The notes under the pieces were generated by a model. The model saw only the letters and a list, made by a program, of their open reading frames with translations. It was not told where the DNA came from and did no database searches. The position numbers were made by a program, and so were the translations under genes. From Psychroserpens algicola (lineage in GTDB: Bacteria; Bacteroidota; Bacteroidia; Flavobacteriales; Flavobacteriaceae), in the NCBI RefSeq assembly GCF_014526325.1, contig NZ_JACNMJ010000001.1:372001-436000 (forward strand): a stretch of 64,000 nt of DNA. Reading direction: 5' to 3'. Shown here piece by piece: positions 37,929 through 46,462 of the stretch (positions within the stretch are counted from its first letter, which is position 1; the number at the start of each line of letters is the position of its first letter).

Positions 37929-38843
37929 TTATAAATTTTTATAATCTGGAAGCGTTGGTCGTCTTTTCAAACCATTTTCAATAACGTTTAGAACATGTTT
38001 GCGTTCTTCTCCATGTAAAGGCAAACGTGGCTCACGAACGGTTTCTGTTCCTAAACCAGTTGCGACTTCAGCTAACTTTATGTTTTGTACTAATTTAGGG
38101 TTTATATCTAACTCTAGCAATGGTAAAAACCAGCGATAGATTTCAATAGCTTCTTGAATACGTCCTGCTTTTTGAAGTTCATAAATGGCAACCGTTTCGG
38201 CTGGAAAGGCACAGACCAAACCTGCAATCCATCCCTCTGCTCCCATAAGTAAACTCTCTAAGGCGACTGTATCAACACCAGTCATAATTTTGAGTCGGTC
38301 ACCAAAACGATTTTTAATCCTTGTGACATTAGAGACATCTCTGGTGGATTCTTTAACCGCTTCGATAGTATCACATTTGAGTAGCTCCTCAAACATATCT
38401 AGCGTTACTTCGATGTTATAATCAACTGGGTTATTATACACCATAATTGGAAGTGAAGTGTTATTTGCCACGGTTTTAAAATAGGTCACAGTTTCCCGAT
38501 CGCCAGATTTATAGCGCATTGGTGGCAACATCATTAAGGCAGAGGCACCATCATCTTCGGCATGTTGAGCCGCTTGAATGGCCGATTTTGTAGATTGCTC
38601 GGCAATATTTATAAGCACAGGTACTTTATTATCTACATGACTGACCGTTGCTCGTGTTAAAATGCGCTTTTCATCATGACTCAAAGTACTCGCTTCTCCT
38701 AATGTTCCACCGAGAACAATGCCATGAACACCAGCTTCTAATTGCGCTGTAATATTATGTTCAAACATCTGTAAATCTAAGGTGTCAGAATCTGTAAATT
38801 TTGTCGTGACTGCAGGCATAACGCCTTTCCATTGGATACTCAT
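37929..38843 (-). CDS. DapA-family 1-pyrroline-4-hydroxy-2-carboxylate deaminase
   Basis: The 304-aa TIM-barrel lyase of the dihydrodipicolinate synthase family has the Schiff-base lysine K164 (EAVKESTRDV), Y136 (MVYNNP) and the N-terminal GTLGEASTLS loop (46-55). In this operon it should deaminate 1-pyrroline-4-hydroxy-2-carboxylate to 2-oxoglutarate semialdehyde, the step between the FAD dehydrogenase and the aldehyde dehydrogenase. A KDG aldolase or DapA role is less likely given the neighbours. It is the first gene of the minus-strand operon and faces the AraC regulator. Confidence 0.85.
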   Translation of the reverse strand: MSIQWKGVMPAVTTKFTDSDTLDLQMFEHNITAQLEAGVHGIVLGGTLGEASTLSHDEKRILTRATVSHVDNKVPVLINIAEQSTKSAIQAAQHAEDDGASALMMLPPMRYKSGDRETVTYFKTVANNTSLPIMVYNNPVDYNIEVTLDMFEELLKCDTIEAVKESTRDVSNVTRIKNRFGDRLKIMTGVDTVALESLLMGAEGWIAGLVCAFPAETVAIYELQKAGRIQEAIEIYRWFLPLLELDINPKLVQNIKLAEVATGLGTETVREPRLPLHGEERKHVLNVIENGLKRRPTLPDYKNL

Positions 38844-38999
38844 ATGTTTACTTTTTTACGATGTAAAACTACTGTAGTCTTGCAGAATTAAATAATGGCT
38901 ATTTATCCAATATTGATATTATATTATCCAATAAATGTTTTAAAATTAATAATAAGAATAGTATTTGCGTATATTAGTACATCAAATGCATTTTATTTC

Positions 39000-39857
39000 G
39001 TGAAAGTTTTACCCTTTAAAATACCAAAACCCGACTTTGAAGCTTTAGTTTTTCAAGAAGATAAAGGTCCCTTATTTTTTGATAAGTTGCATCAGCACGA
39101 GGAAATTCAGGTGAGTTTAATTGTTGAAGGTGAAGGCACATTAATTGTTGGAGATACTATAAACTATTACAGTTCTGGTGATATTTTGGTGATAGGAAGT
39201 AAGCTTCCGCATGTATTTAAAAGTGATGTTTCCGCAGAAAAAGAGGCTTACATGATAAGTTTGTTTTTTACGGAATCTTCGTTTGGATTACATTTTTTTA
39301 ACCTTGAAGAATTAAAAGAATTACAACCTTTTTTCAAACGTGCAAAACATGGGTTTAAAGCGACATCTCATAAAACACTAATGCGTGATTATTTCAAACA
39401 ATTAGAATCAGCATCAAAACTAAAACGGTTTATCGTGCTACTTGAATTACTTCAGTTATTATCGAAATCTGCATATACGAGTTTATCAGCTTTCATTTAT
39501 AATAAAACCTTTACAACGGTTGAAGGCAATCGTATGCGTGATGTGTTTGAATATACGATGAACAATTATGACCAACCGATTTCATTAGAACACATTTCGA
39601 GTGTCGCCAATATGACAAAAACAGCGTTTTGTAAGTACTTTAAAAAGCGTACAAACAAAACCTATATAACCTTTTTAAATGAATTGCGTGTGGAGCATGC
39701 CTGTCGATTATTGCAATCGTCACAAGATTTGTCAATAGCAGCCATTGCTGAACTTTCAGGCTTTCAGAATATTTCAAATTTCAATCGACAATTTAAAGCT
39801 GTGAAGCTGGTAAATCCGTCAAAATTTAAAGCTTCAAAAACTGCTACGATTTTTTAA
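39000..39857 (+). CDS. AraC-family transcriptional regulator, likely of the hydroxyproline operon
   Basis: From a GTG at 39000 the protein has 285 residues. It comprises a cupin sensor domain (LHQHEEIQVSLIVEGEGTLIVGD) and two C-terminal helix-turn-helix units (ISLEHISSVANMTKTAFCKYFKKRTNKT; SIAAIAELSGFQNISNFNRQFK). The reading frame extends upstream to 38895, but that part is promoter-like sequence, and VKVLPFKIPKP is a sensible start. It is divergent from the DapA-like gene and so probably controls the operon in response to hydroxyproline (inference). Its last 14 nt overlap the convergent phnA-like gene. Confidence 0.85.
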   Translation: MKVLPFKIPKPDFEALVFQEDKGPLFFDKLHQHEEIQVSLIVEGEGTLIVGDTINYYSSGDILVIGSKLPHVFKSDVSAEKEAYMISLFFTESSFGLHFFNLEELKELQPFFKRAKHGFKATSHKTLMRDYFKQLESASKLKRFIVLLELLQLLSKSAYTSLSAFIYNKTFTTVEGNRMRDVFEYTMNNYDQPISLEHISSVANMTKTAFCKYFKKRTNKTYITFLNELRVEHACRLLQSSQDLSIAAIAELSGFQNISNFNRQFKAVKLVNPSKFKASKTATIF

Positions 39858-40422
39858 CGTACTGTGTAATGATGACAATCTGCTGACCATCGACTCTACC
39901 TTCAATATACTCGGCATTTTCGTGATCTAATCGAATGTTTCTAACCGCAGTACCTTGTTTGGCAACCATACTTGAGCCTTTCACCTTTAAATCTTTAATG
40001 AGTACCACAGAATCTCCAGATTCCAAAATTACACCATTAGAATCGCGGTGAATGATTTTGTTTGCTTCATCTTCATGCTCTCCAGTTGCTCTTGCTAAAG
40101 CTAAAGCATCATCGTCAAGGTACATCATGTCTAATAAATCTTGCGGCCAACCTTCGTTACGAAGTCTTTGCAACATTCGCCAGGCCATAATCTGCACTGC
40201 AACGTGCTCACTCCACATACTGTCGTTAAGACTTCTCCAATGGTTAGGATCCATGTCGGTTTTACTCTCAATCTGATCTAAACAGGTATTACAAACTAAG
40301 ACATCATTAGCGACATTTTCATTTAGAGAAGGCGGAATTGTATATTGCTTTAAACCATTAGTAGATGCGCATAATTCACAGGTATTGTTGCTGCGTTCTT
40401 GTAGAGTTTGTAGTACGCTCAT
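39844..40422 (-). CDS. PhnA-domain protein
   Basis: The 192-aa protein has an N-terminal zinc-ribbon (CELC, CNTCLDQ) and the C-terminal PhnA domain (DSNGVILESGDSVVLIKDLKVKGSSMVAKQGTAVRNI). The ATG at 40422 is chosen because the longer GTG start (40461) lies upstream of a TATATTTG-like promoter box. Despite the name, the family is not shown to act on phosphonates; its function is unknown. It overlaps the AraC gene tail to tail. Confidence 0.85.
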   Translation of the reverse strand: MSVLQTLQERSNNTCELCASTNGLKQYTIPPSLNENVANDVLVCNTCLDQIESKTDMDPNHWRSLNDSMWSEHVAVQIMAWRMLQRLRNEGWPQDLLDMMYLDDDALALARATGEHEDEANKIIHRDSNGVILESGDSVVLIKDLKVKGSSMVAKQGTAVRNIRLDHENAEYIEGRVDGQQIVIITQYVKKS

Positions 40423-40482
40423 ATTGACTATTTTTAAAAGGCAAATATATGAATTGTTCACTTTTAAAATTAAAAAAAGAGT

Positions 40483-41484
40483 TTATGATGCATAGGATGT
40501 TTTATGATTAAGATTTCTATCGATATAAACTTCTAATAATTTGGCATTTGAAGCTTCGAAAGTTACAGTATCAGTGACTGCTGGCAGTAATATTGTATCT
40601 CCCATTTTTAATGTTTCTTTCACCTCACCTGCAGTAATGTCTACCTGCCCCTCAACACACATAGAAATGATAAATGAATCTAATAGCTGATAGTTTTTGA
40701 CAAATCTGTTTTTGACCTTTATAATATTCGTAGTAAAAAAATCACAATCAACAAGATTAGCACTGTCATTTGATTTTAATTGGTATTGCGCTTTACTATT
40801 AAATGAAAATTGTTTTGTTGCTTGTTCTGCTAACTGCGTATGTAACTCTCTTTTATCACCATTATCATCGGTACGATCCCAATCGTAAACACGATAAGTT
40901 ATATCTGAAGTTTGCTGAATTTCGGCTGCCAAAACACCAGCTCCAATAGCATGAATCTTTCCTGCTGGAATAAAAAAACTTTCACCCTTTACAACAGCTT
41001 CCCTATTAAAAACAGTATTTACATTCTCTGAAGTGATGTGATTTAAAACTTTAGGATTGGTAATGTCATCTTTTAATCCCAAAATAATATTAGCGTCATC
41101 ATCGCTATCCATGATATACCACATTTCAGTTTTACCAAAAGAATTATGGTACTTTTTAGCCATTGTATCATCTGGATGTACTTGCACAGACAAATCAGTT
41201 TTAGCATCTAAAAACTTAATCAATAATGGAAAGTTATGACCAAATTGTTTAAAATTATGAGTTCCTAAAAATTGTGATTCATGATTTAACATGAGTTCTT
41301 TTAGACTTAGGCCTGAATAAATTCCGTTTTCTACTATAGAAACATTATCATTTACATCAGATATTTCCCAACTTTCCCCTATGTTATCCTTATCGGTGTC
41401 TTTTGATAACAGGGAACTTAATTTATGGCCTCCCCAAATCTTTTCTTTAAGTATGGGATTAAATTTTATAGGATATACTTTCAT
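40483..41484 (-). CDS. manA: Mannose-6-phosphate isomerase, class I
   Basis: The 333-aa cupin enzyme interconverts mannose 6-phosphate and fructose 6-phosphate. The zinc ligands occur in LSVQVHPDD (Gln and His), GKTEMWYI (Glu) and IPAGKIHAIGAG (His). EKIWGGHKL near the N-terminus is also typical. The ATG at 41484 avoids overlap with the upstream gene (a TTG-type start at 41529 is less likely). It follows the pseudo-glycosyltransferase by 13 nt and can feed mannose units to the neighbouring polysaccharide locus. Confidence 0.92.
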   Translation of the reverse strand: MKVYPIKFNPILKEKIWGGHKLSSLLSKDTDKDNIGESWEISDVNDNVSIVENGIYSGLSLKELMLNHESQFLGTHNFKQFGHNFPLLIKFLDAKTDLSVQVHPDDTMAKKYHNSFGKTEMWYIMDSDDDANIILGLKDDITNPKVLNHITSENVNTVFNREAVVKGESFFIPAGKIHAIGAGVLAAEIQQTSDITYRVYDWDRTDDNGDKRELHTQLAEQATKQFSFNSKAQYQLKSNDSANLVDCDFFTTNIIKVKNRFVKNYQLLDSFIISMCVEGQVDITAGEVKETLKMGDTILLPAVTDTVTFEASNAKLLEVYIDRNLNHKTSYAS

Positions 41485-41497
41485 TTTTGATTTGGTT

Positions 41498-41992
41498 TTA
41501 AAATTTACTTTGATAATGTAAATTATCAACTTGCTTTTCTAGTTCGATTTTTTTCAAATAATCAACCACTGAGAATAGCTTTTGAAATAGTGTTTGTTTT
41601 TTATTTTGATCTCTTAAAATCTTTTTATCATACCTGATAATCTCATCTTGATATTCATTAATCATTACCATGACAGTATTTAGACCATGATGTCTTGTAT
41701 TTAATGAATTCGCATTGACATATCCTAAGTGTTTCAATTTAAATGCATTGAACATATACCTTGCGCCACATTTAACTGCTGAAATATCTGATTTAAATCG
41801 TTTGATATTAACTACTGAAACATTCTTAAAGTGTTCTTTTAGGTCTTTTAGAATTAAATATGTATCATCCTTACTATCGTTATTTACTAAGCAGAATTCT
41901 ATGTGCTTTAATTCTCTACAGTAACTCTTAAAAAAATCAATATCAATTTCATTTTCATAGTTATGAAAAACAATGATGATTCCAGTTTTCAT
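41498..41992 (-). CDS. Short GT2-like protein with a degenerate DxD motif
   Basis: The 164-aa product covers only the nucleotide-binding half of a GT-A fold. It starts TGIIIVFHNYENEID with VNNDSKDDT at 36-44, equivalent to VNDGSKDNT (171-179) of the neighbouring fusion protein. Where that protein has FLDADLSTD, this one has YVNANSLNT (91-99), so both metal-binding Asp residues are Asn (N93, N95). It probably lacks transferase activity and could be a partner or regulator of the upstream fusion enzyme, or a decaying copy. It lies 15 nt downstream of that gene. Confidence 0.75.
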   Translation of the reverse strand: MKTGIIIVFHNYENEIDIDFFKSYCRELKHIEFCLVNNDSKDDTYLILKDLKEHFKNVSVVNIKRFKSDISAVKCGARYMFNAFKLKHLGYVNANSLNTRHHGLNTVMVMINEYQDEIIRYDKKILRDQNKKQTLFQKLFSVVDYLKKIELEKQVDNLHYQSKF

Positions 41993-42007
41993 AAAATCAG
42001 TTTAATA

Positions 42008-43195
42008 TTAATTGACAATTGTAAACGTAGGTTTGACGGCTTCTTGCGTTATTGGTTTTTTACTTCGATACACCCAAGCGATTTGCGCCAACTGACCTAT
42101 AATTTTAAAGGAATCTTTCATAGATAACTTAGATCCATCGGCATGAATCCATCGTTTCAAAGGCTGTTCACATAACATCGATTTAGCTTTCGTTAAGCCA
42201 AAATGTAGTGTGATTCTTTTAAAGATTTCCACATCAAAAATCCATTGTGTGACAAACTTTTTATCAAAGGCAACGGCTATAACATCTTTATGAAAAATTT
42301 TAGCACCACACTGCGTGTCTTTGAAATCCATTGACAAAATCTTTCTGATGATAAAATTGATTGTTAAACTAATAATTTTTCTAGCAGATTCTTTAGTTAT
42401 ATTGGCTCCCATTCTAGAAATCCTAGATCCACTAACAATTTTAAAATCTGATTGTTCAATGGTTTTTACCAAGTCATCAAAATCAGATAAATCTGTAGAT
42501 AAATCTGCATCCAGAAAGCCGATATAATCCAAATCTTCCTTTTTGGACATATGAAGCATTCCTAAACGAACCGCTTCAGCTTTGCCTCCATTTTTTTCAC
42601 AATCATAAACCGTAATAAAATCTTCTCTACCCTCTTGTAATTCTTTTAAAACGTTTAAGGTATTGTCTTTACTACCATCGTTTACAAAACATAAGTGATA
42701 TCCTGTATTTTTATCGATATAGTCTATAAATTCTTTACTTAACAAGCGTTCTTCTTCATTATAGCAAGGAATTACTACACCAACACAACGCTGTTGAATC
42801 ATGACATTACTATTCGTGTTAGCTTCTGACAGGTTTGGTACACCTATTAATCGCTTAACTCTTGCACAAATTTCATTTAGGCTTAAAGGCTTTTTCATAT
42901 AATCATCAATTCCTAAGTCAAAACCTTTGGTAATAGTTTCATCATTAGTATTTCCTGAAAGAATCATTATTGGAGTTGAATGCTTTTTAGTACGTCTTAT
43001 ATATTTAACGACATCCAATCCTGATACACCTGGCATATTAATATCTACAATGACCAAATCTGGTTGAATTGAATCGTATATTTCTAATCCTTTAGCAGAA
43101 TTAGTTTCTATATTCACCTCATAACCGAGTTCTAATAAACGCTTCTGTAAAGGAAGTAAAACAAGTTGTTGATCATCGATTGCTAAAACTTTCAT
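42008..43195 (-). CDS. Response regulator-glycosyltransferase (REC-GT2) fusion
   Basis: The 395-aa protein joins a receiver domain to a GT2 polyprenyl-phosphate glycosyltransferase. The receiver (1-118) has acidic D7/D8, phosphoacceptor D51 (IVDINMPG), S80 and K102 (MKKP). The GT2 part (137-380) has VVIPCYNEEERL, VNDGSKDNT, KNGGKAEAVRLG, the DxD D229-A-D231 (FLDADLS) and a C-terminal QWIFDVEIFKR-W region like dolichyl-phosphate mannosyltransferases. Predicted membrane helices are absent or weak. Phosphorylation of D51 could set transferase activity. It heads the minus-strand unit with the pseudo-GT and manA and has LytTR-like repeats 85 nt upstream. Confidence 0.88.
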   Translation of the reverse strand: MKVLAIDDQQLVLLPLQKRLLELGYEVNIETNSAKGLEIYDSIQPDLVIVDINMPGVSGLDVVKYIRRTKKHSTPIMILSGNTNDETITKGFDLGIDDYMKKPLSLNEICARVKRLIGVPNLSEANTNSNVMIQQRCVGVVIPCYNEEERLLSKEFIDYIDKNTGYHLCFVNDGSKDNTLNVLKELQEGREDFITVYDCEKNGGKAEAVRLGMLHMSKKEDLDYIGFLDADLSTDLSDFDDLVKTIEQSDFKIVSGSRISRMGANITKESARKIISLTINFIIRKILSMDFKDTQCGAKIFHKDVIAVAFDKKFVTQWIFDVEIFKRITLHFGLTKAKSMLCEQPLKRWIHADGSKLSMKDSFKIIGQLAQIAWVYRSKKPITQEAVKPTFTIVN

Positions 43196-43280
43196 AATAG
43201 TATATTTTTATTGTTTTGTTAGGTCAAAAGTAGTCTCATTGACGTTTGAAAATTGTTTATTTAGTTTATCTAACACTTAG

Positions 43281-43310
43281 TGTAGACGAATGGTAGATTG
43301 CTGTAGACGA
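43281..43310 (-). promoter_or_regulatory. LytTR-like direct repeat upstream of the REC-GT2 gene
   Basis: Two identical 9-mers, TGTAGACGA, start at 43281 and 43302, exactly 21 bp apart (9 + 12). This is the spacing usual for LytTR-family binding sites. The site lies in the divergent gap between the REC-GT2 gene (85 nt) and the large membrane protein (62 nt). Confidence 0.6.
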
Positions 43311-43372
43311 CCGATAAATGCCTCACTGTTATAATTATATATATTTACAATATCTAATTAGCTTAAGCTTAA

Positions 43373-46300
43373 ATGAAAGAAACCACAAATAAATATTTAA
43401 TCGCAGCACTGCTTTTAGGGTTAACATTTCATGGGACTTCCATCTTTTTTACTTTGGAATCTACCTACGATGCACTAATCCATTTGTTTTTCGCTGATCA
43501 TTATGCCAACAGCTGGTTTGAGCCATGGAATTATAAGTGGTATACCGGATTTACTGTTATGAGTTATCCACCTTTAGTACACCAAAGTATTGCCTTATTC
43601 TCTATTATTGGAGGTCTGAAATTTGGCTTGTTTTCGGTTGCATTAATAAGCATTATCTTATTTATTACTGGTGTATACCGATTTTCATTACTTCTAACTG
43701 GACACAAAACAGTAGCAGGATATGCTGCCTTACTTGCTGTATTTTCTTCATCATTTGTTGAAACATTACATGTATTTGGACAATTGCCTAGTATTATCGG
43801 TATTTCTATTTTAATGCATGCATTACCTGAAATATACCTTTGGTTAAAAACAGGTAAATATTGGTATTTGGCTACATCATTATCTCTTATTTCGGTAACA
43901 GTAACATCCCATCATGTCACTCCTATATTTGGAATGGTCTTTTTCATTTTTCCACTTATTGGAATGGTGATAATGGATGTCGCAAAAGAAACATCCGGAT
44001 CGATTAAAAGTGTAAATTTCAAAGTGTTTTTAAATAGTTTTCTCAAACTTTTTAAACGTATTATTAGCTTCGGGATTCTATCACTAATCATTATCATTGG
44101 TTGTATTCTTCCTTATTGGATTAACTCTAAAAACAACCCAATAACTCAAGTTCCAATTCCGCATGGTTCACGAGACAACTTTCTTGAGGTTACATCATCA
44201 GGACTGGTTTTTTTCTTAATTCCTTGGGGCGTCTTGCTTATTCTTTTACCTTATATTTTTTATAGATACTATAGTAAACGCTATCTCTTTTTTGGTCTGT
44301 CCATAACAATTCTGACTGTTTTGGGTACAGGAGGCAGCACTCCAATTCCGCGAATCGTTTTAGGTGAAACGGCTTTTAACATATTAACCCTAGATCGATT
44401 TACGCTTTGGGCATCCATTATGTCATTGCCTTTATTAGGAGAATTTGCTTATCGTTTCATCCAAGGGGATTTAAAAACTCTAATTCAAACAAAATTTGGT
44501 GCAGTTTACCATAGAATCTCAGGTGGCATCCTAGCGGGACTTTTTATATTCATGACCATTTTCACCATGAGTTTAGGATACTTTAGACCTTCGCAACCTC
44601 AACAAATTAAAATGCTACCGATAGTTAATTTCTTAAATCAGGATGATCATGATAAATGGCGTTTTTTAACCTTAGGTTTTGGAGATCAAATGGCTTGGCT
44701 AAGTGCACAAACGAATGCAATGACTGTAGATGGAAATTATCATTCTGCAAGACGCCTTCCAGAATTAACCACAAGACCTATTGAGCGCTTAGAAAACTCA
44801 AAATTTAAAGGTGTCGCAGGTATTGGATCTTTGCAACAATTTTTAACTACACCTGAAAAATATAATCTCAAATACATATTTTCTAACGACAAATTCTATG
44901 ATCCAATTCTTTATTTCTGTGGGTGGCAACGTTTACAGCAATTGGAAAACGGGATTATGGTTTGGGAACGATTAAATGTGCCTCCAGTGTCATCCATTTT
45001 ACCAAAAGAAGATGTTTCAAAATGGCAAAAATTACTTTGGGGAATTGTACCACTCCTCACTGTTTTAATTGCTTTTATATTAAATATTCAAATGCTTTGG
45101 GTACATGCTTTAAAAACTAAAATTAAGAAAGCTCCAGTATTTTTCAGCTTTAAAAAAGAGTATTCAAAATTCTCAAATACCATTCTTAAACTTACACATC
45201 TTTGGTCAGTTATACTGGCTATTTTACTTTGTTTTTGCGTCTATCAGTTTTACATAAAGAATGACTCACAACGCAGTCCGGAAAATGCAATTATGGCCTA
45301 CTATGACGCCTTAGATTTTAAAGAATTTGAAAGTGCTTACAATTTAATTAATCCAAAAAGCAATAAGACCATCAGGCAGTATATGCTGGAGGTTTCGGTT
45401 ACCGACGGACTCTTAAGCAGCTATGCCAAATTGGATGCTATAAGTTCTGAAATTATCAACCAGAATGACAGTTTAGCACAAGCCAAAGTCATAACCCATT
45501 GGATTACACCTCTTGAAAAAATACAAAGAATAGATTATAAATCGCTGACAAAGCAAAACGGGAAATGGTTTTTAGAACCTGATGATATTGACACCGACTT
45601 ACCGCCAGACCAGCTTTACTCAAATGCTACGACTAGCTATTTTAATCAAGGACGCAGAAGGATTACAACCGAACAAACTCATCATGAAGATGTTTTAAAA
45701 CAACCCGTTTTAGAAGTCCTTTCTGCCAAACTCGTCAAATACAATACACACTACGCTATTATAGGCGAAGTACAAAATATAGATAATGTTCCAGCAGATA
45801 TTGTTTTAAAAGGCACCTTATATGATGCTAATCATAAAGAACTGGCCACTTATAATGCCAAATATCATATGAAACATAAACTGATGCCGAAAGAAACCAC
45901 CAGTTTTAAAATCAATTTTGAAGGCATCGCCTGGTCTAAAACTAAAGACTCGATACCACATACATTCAACCCAGATGAGTTTACACCTGTAGAATTAGAA
46001 CATCAACCTATTACATTTAATATTCAGGCTGCTGGCAATGTTTCTGGATCTGATTTATATAAAAACGTAGTATTGAGTGATATTAATTTTAGTGAAGATT
46101 ATATGTATGGTACTTTATTTAATAGTGGTCTCCAAGAAATCACTGTACCTCAACTTCTGATAAGTTATTATGACGAAAATAAATCCATAGTATGGGTGGA
46201 TCACTTGTTTATTAAGGAAGGTATAAGACAGCAAAGGCAACAAGGATTTCAATATGATTTGATATCTAATACTACCATCAAAATCATTAATGAAAGTATG

Positions 46301-46462
46301 GAAAACATTTATGTTAATGGGTTACCAAATGAGCCCATTTCCAATAAAATAGTTCCTGATAGAATTGAAAAACATCTCAATTTAGAATTACAACAAATCA
46401 ATCATCCAGATTTTAGCTACATAAAAGTTGAAACAAACACTTATATTGGAAACCCAAACTAA
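43373..46462 (+). CDS. Large polytopic membrane protein, PTPS-related/GT-C-like, exopolysaccharide locus
   Basis: The 1029-aa protein has about 10-12 membrane helices in the first 560 residues. The early motif WYTGFTVMSYPPLVH lies after helix 1 and resembles the membrane family called 6-pyruvoyl-tetrahydropterin synthase-related (PTPS_related), which looks like lipid-linked-sugar GT-C transferases. One more helix follows near 615-635, then an NTF2/DUF4878-like domain (SPENAIMAYYDALDFKEFESAYNLI, ~645-760) and a beta-rich exported tail. It shares one base with the next gene's start (TAATG). It probably polymerises or modifies the polysaccharide at the outer face of the inner membrane (inference). 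Confidence 0.7.
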   Translation: MKETTNKYLIAALLLGLTFHGTSIFFTLESTYDALIHLFFADHYANSWFEPWNYKWYTGFTVMSYPPLVHQSIALFSIIGGLKFGLFSVALISIILFITGVYRFSLLLTGHKTVAGYAALLAVFSSSFVETLHVFGQLPSIIGISILMHALPEIYLWLKTGKYWYLATSLSLISVTVTSHHVTPIFGMVFFIFPLIGMVIMDVAKETSGSIKSVNFKVFLNSFLKLFKRIISFGILSLIIIIGCILPYWINSKNNPITQVPIPHGSRDNFLEVTSSGLVFFLIPWGVLLILLPYIFYRYYSKRYLFFGLSITILTVLGTGGSTPIPRIVLGETAFNILTLDRFTLWASIMSLPLLGEFAYRFIQGDLKTLIQTKFGAVYHRISGGILAGLFIFMTIFTMSLGYFRPSQPQQIKMLPIVNFLNQDDHDKWRFLTLGFGDQMAWLSAQTNAMTVDGNYHSARRLPELTTRPIERLENSKFKGVAGIGSLQQFLTTPEKYNLKYIFSNDKFYDPILYFCGWQRLQQLENGIMVWERLNVPPVSSILPKEDVSKWQKLLWGIVPLLTVLIAFILNIQMLWVHALKTKIKKAPVFFSFKKEYSKFSNTILKLTHLWSVILAILLCFCVYQFYIKNDSQRSPENAIMAYYDALDFKEFESAYNLINPKSNKTIRQYMLEVSVTDGLLSSYAKLDAISSEIINQNDSLAQAKVITHWITPLEKIQRIDYKSLTKQNGKWFLEPDDIDTDLPPDQLYSNATTSYFNQGRRRITTEQTHHEDVLKQPVLEVLSAKLVKYNTHYAIIGEVQNIDNVPADIVLKGTLYDANHKELATYNAKYHMKHKLMPKETTSFKINFEGIAWSKTKDSIPHTFNPDEFTPVELEHQPITFNIQAAGNVSGSDLYKNVVLSDINFSEDYMYGTLFNSGLQEITVPQLLISYYDENKSIVWVDHLFIKEGIRQQRQQGFQYDLISNTTIKIINESMENIYVNGLPNEPISNKIVPDRIEKHLNLELQQINHPDFSYIKVETNTYIGNPN

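Noticed and set aside
37929-38843. Dihydrodipicolinate synthase or KDG aldolase for the DapA-family gene
   Set aside because: Both are possible by family, but the gene heads a complete hydroxyproline pathway that otherwise lacks its deaminase.
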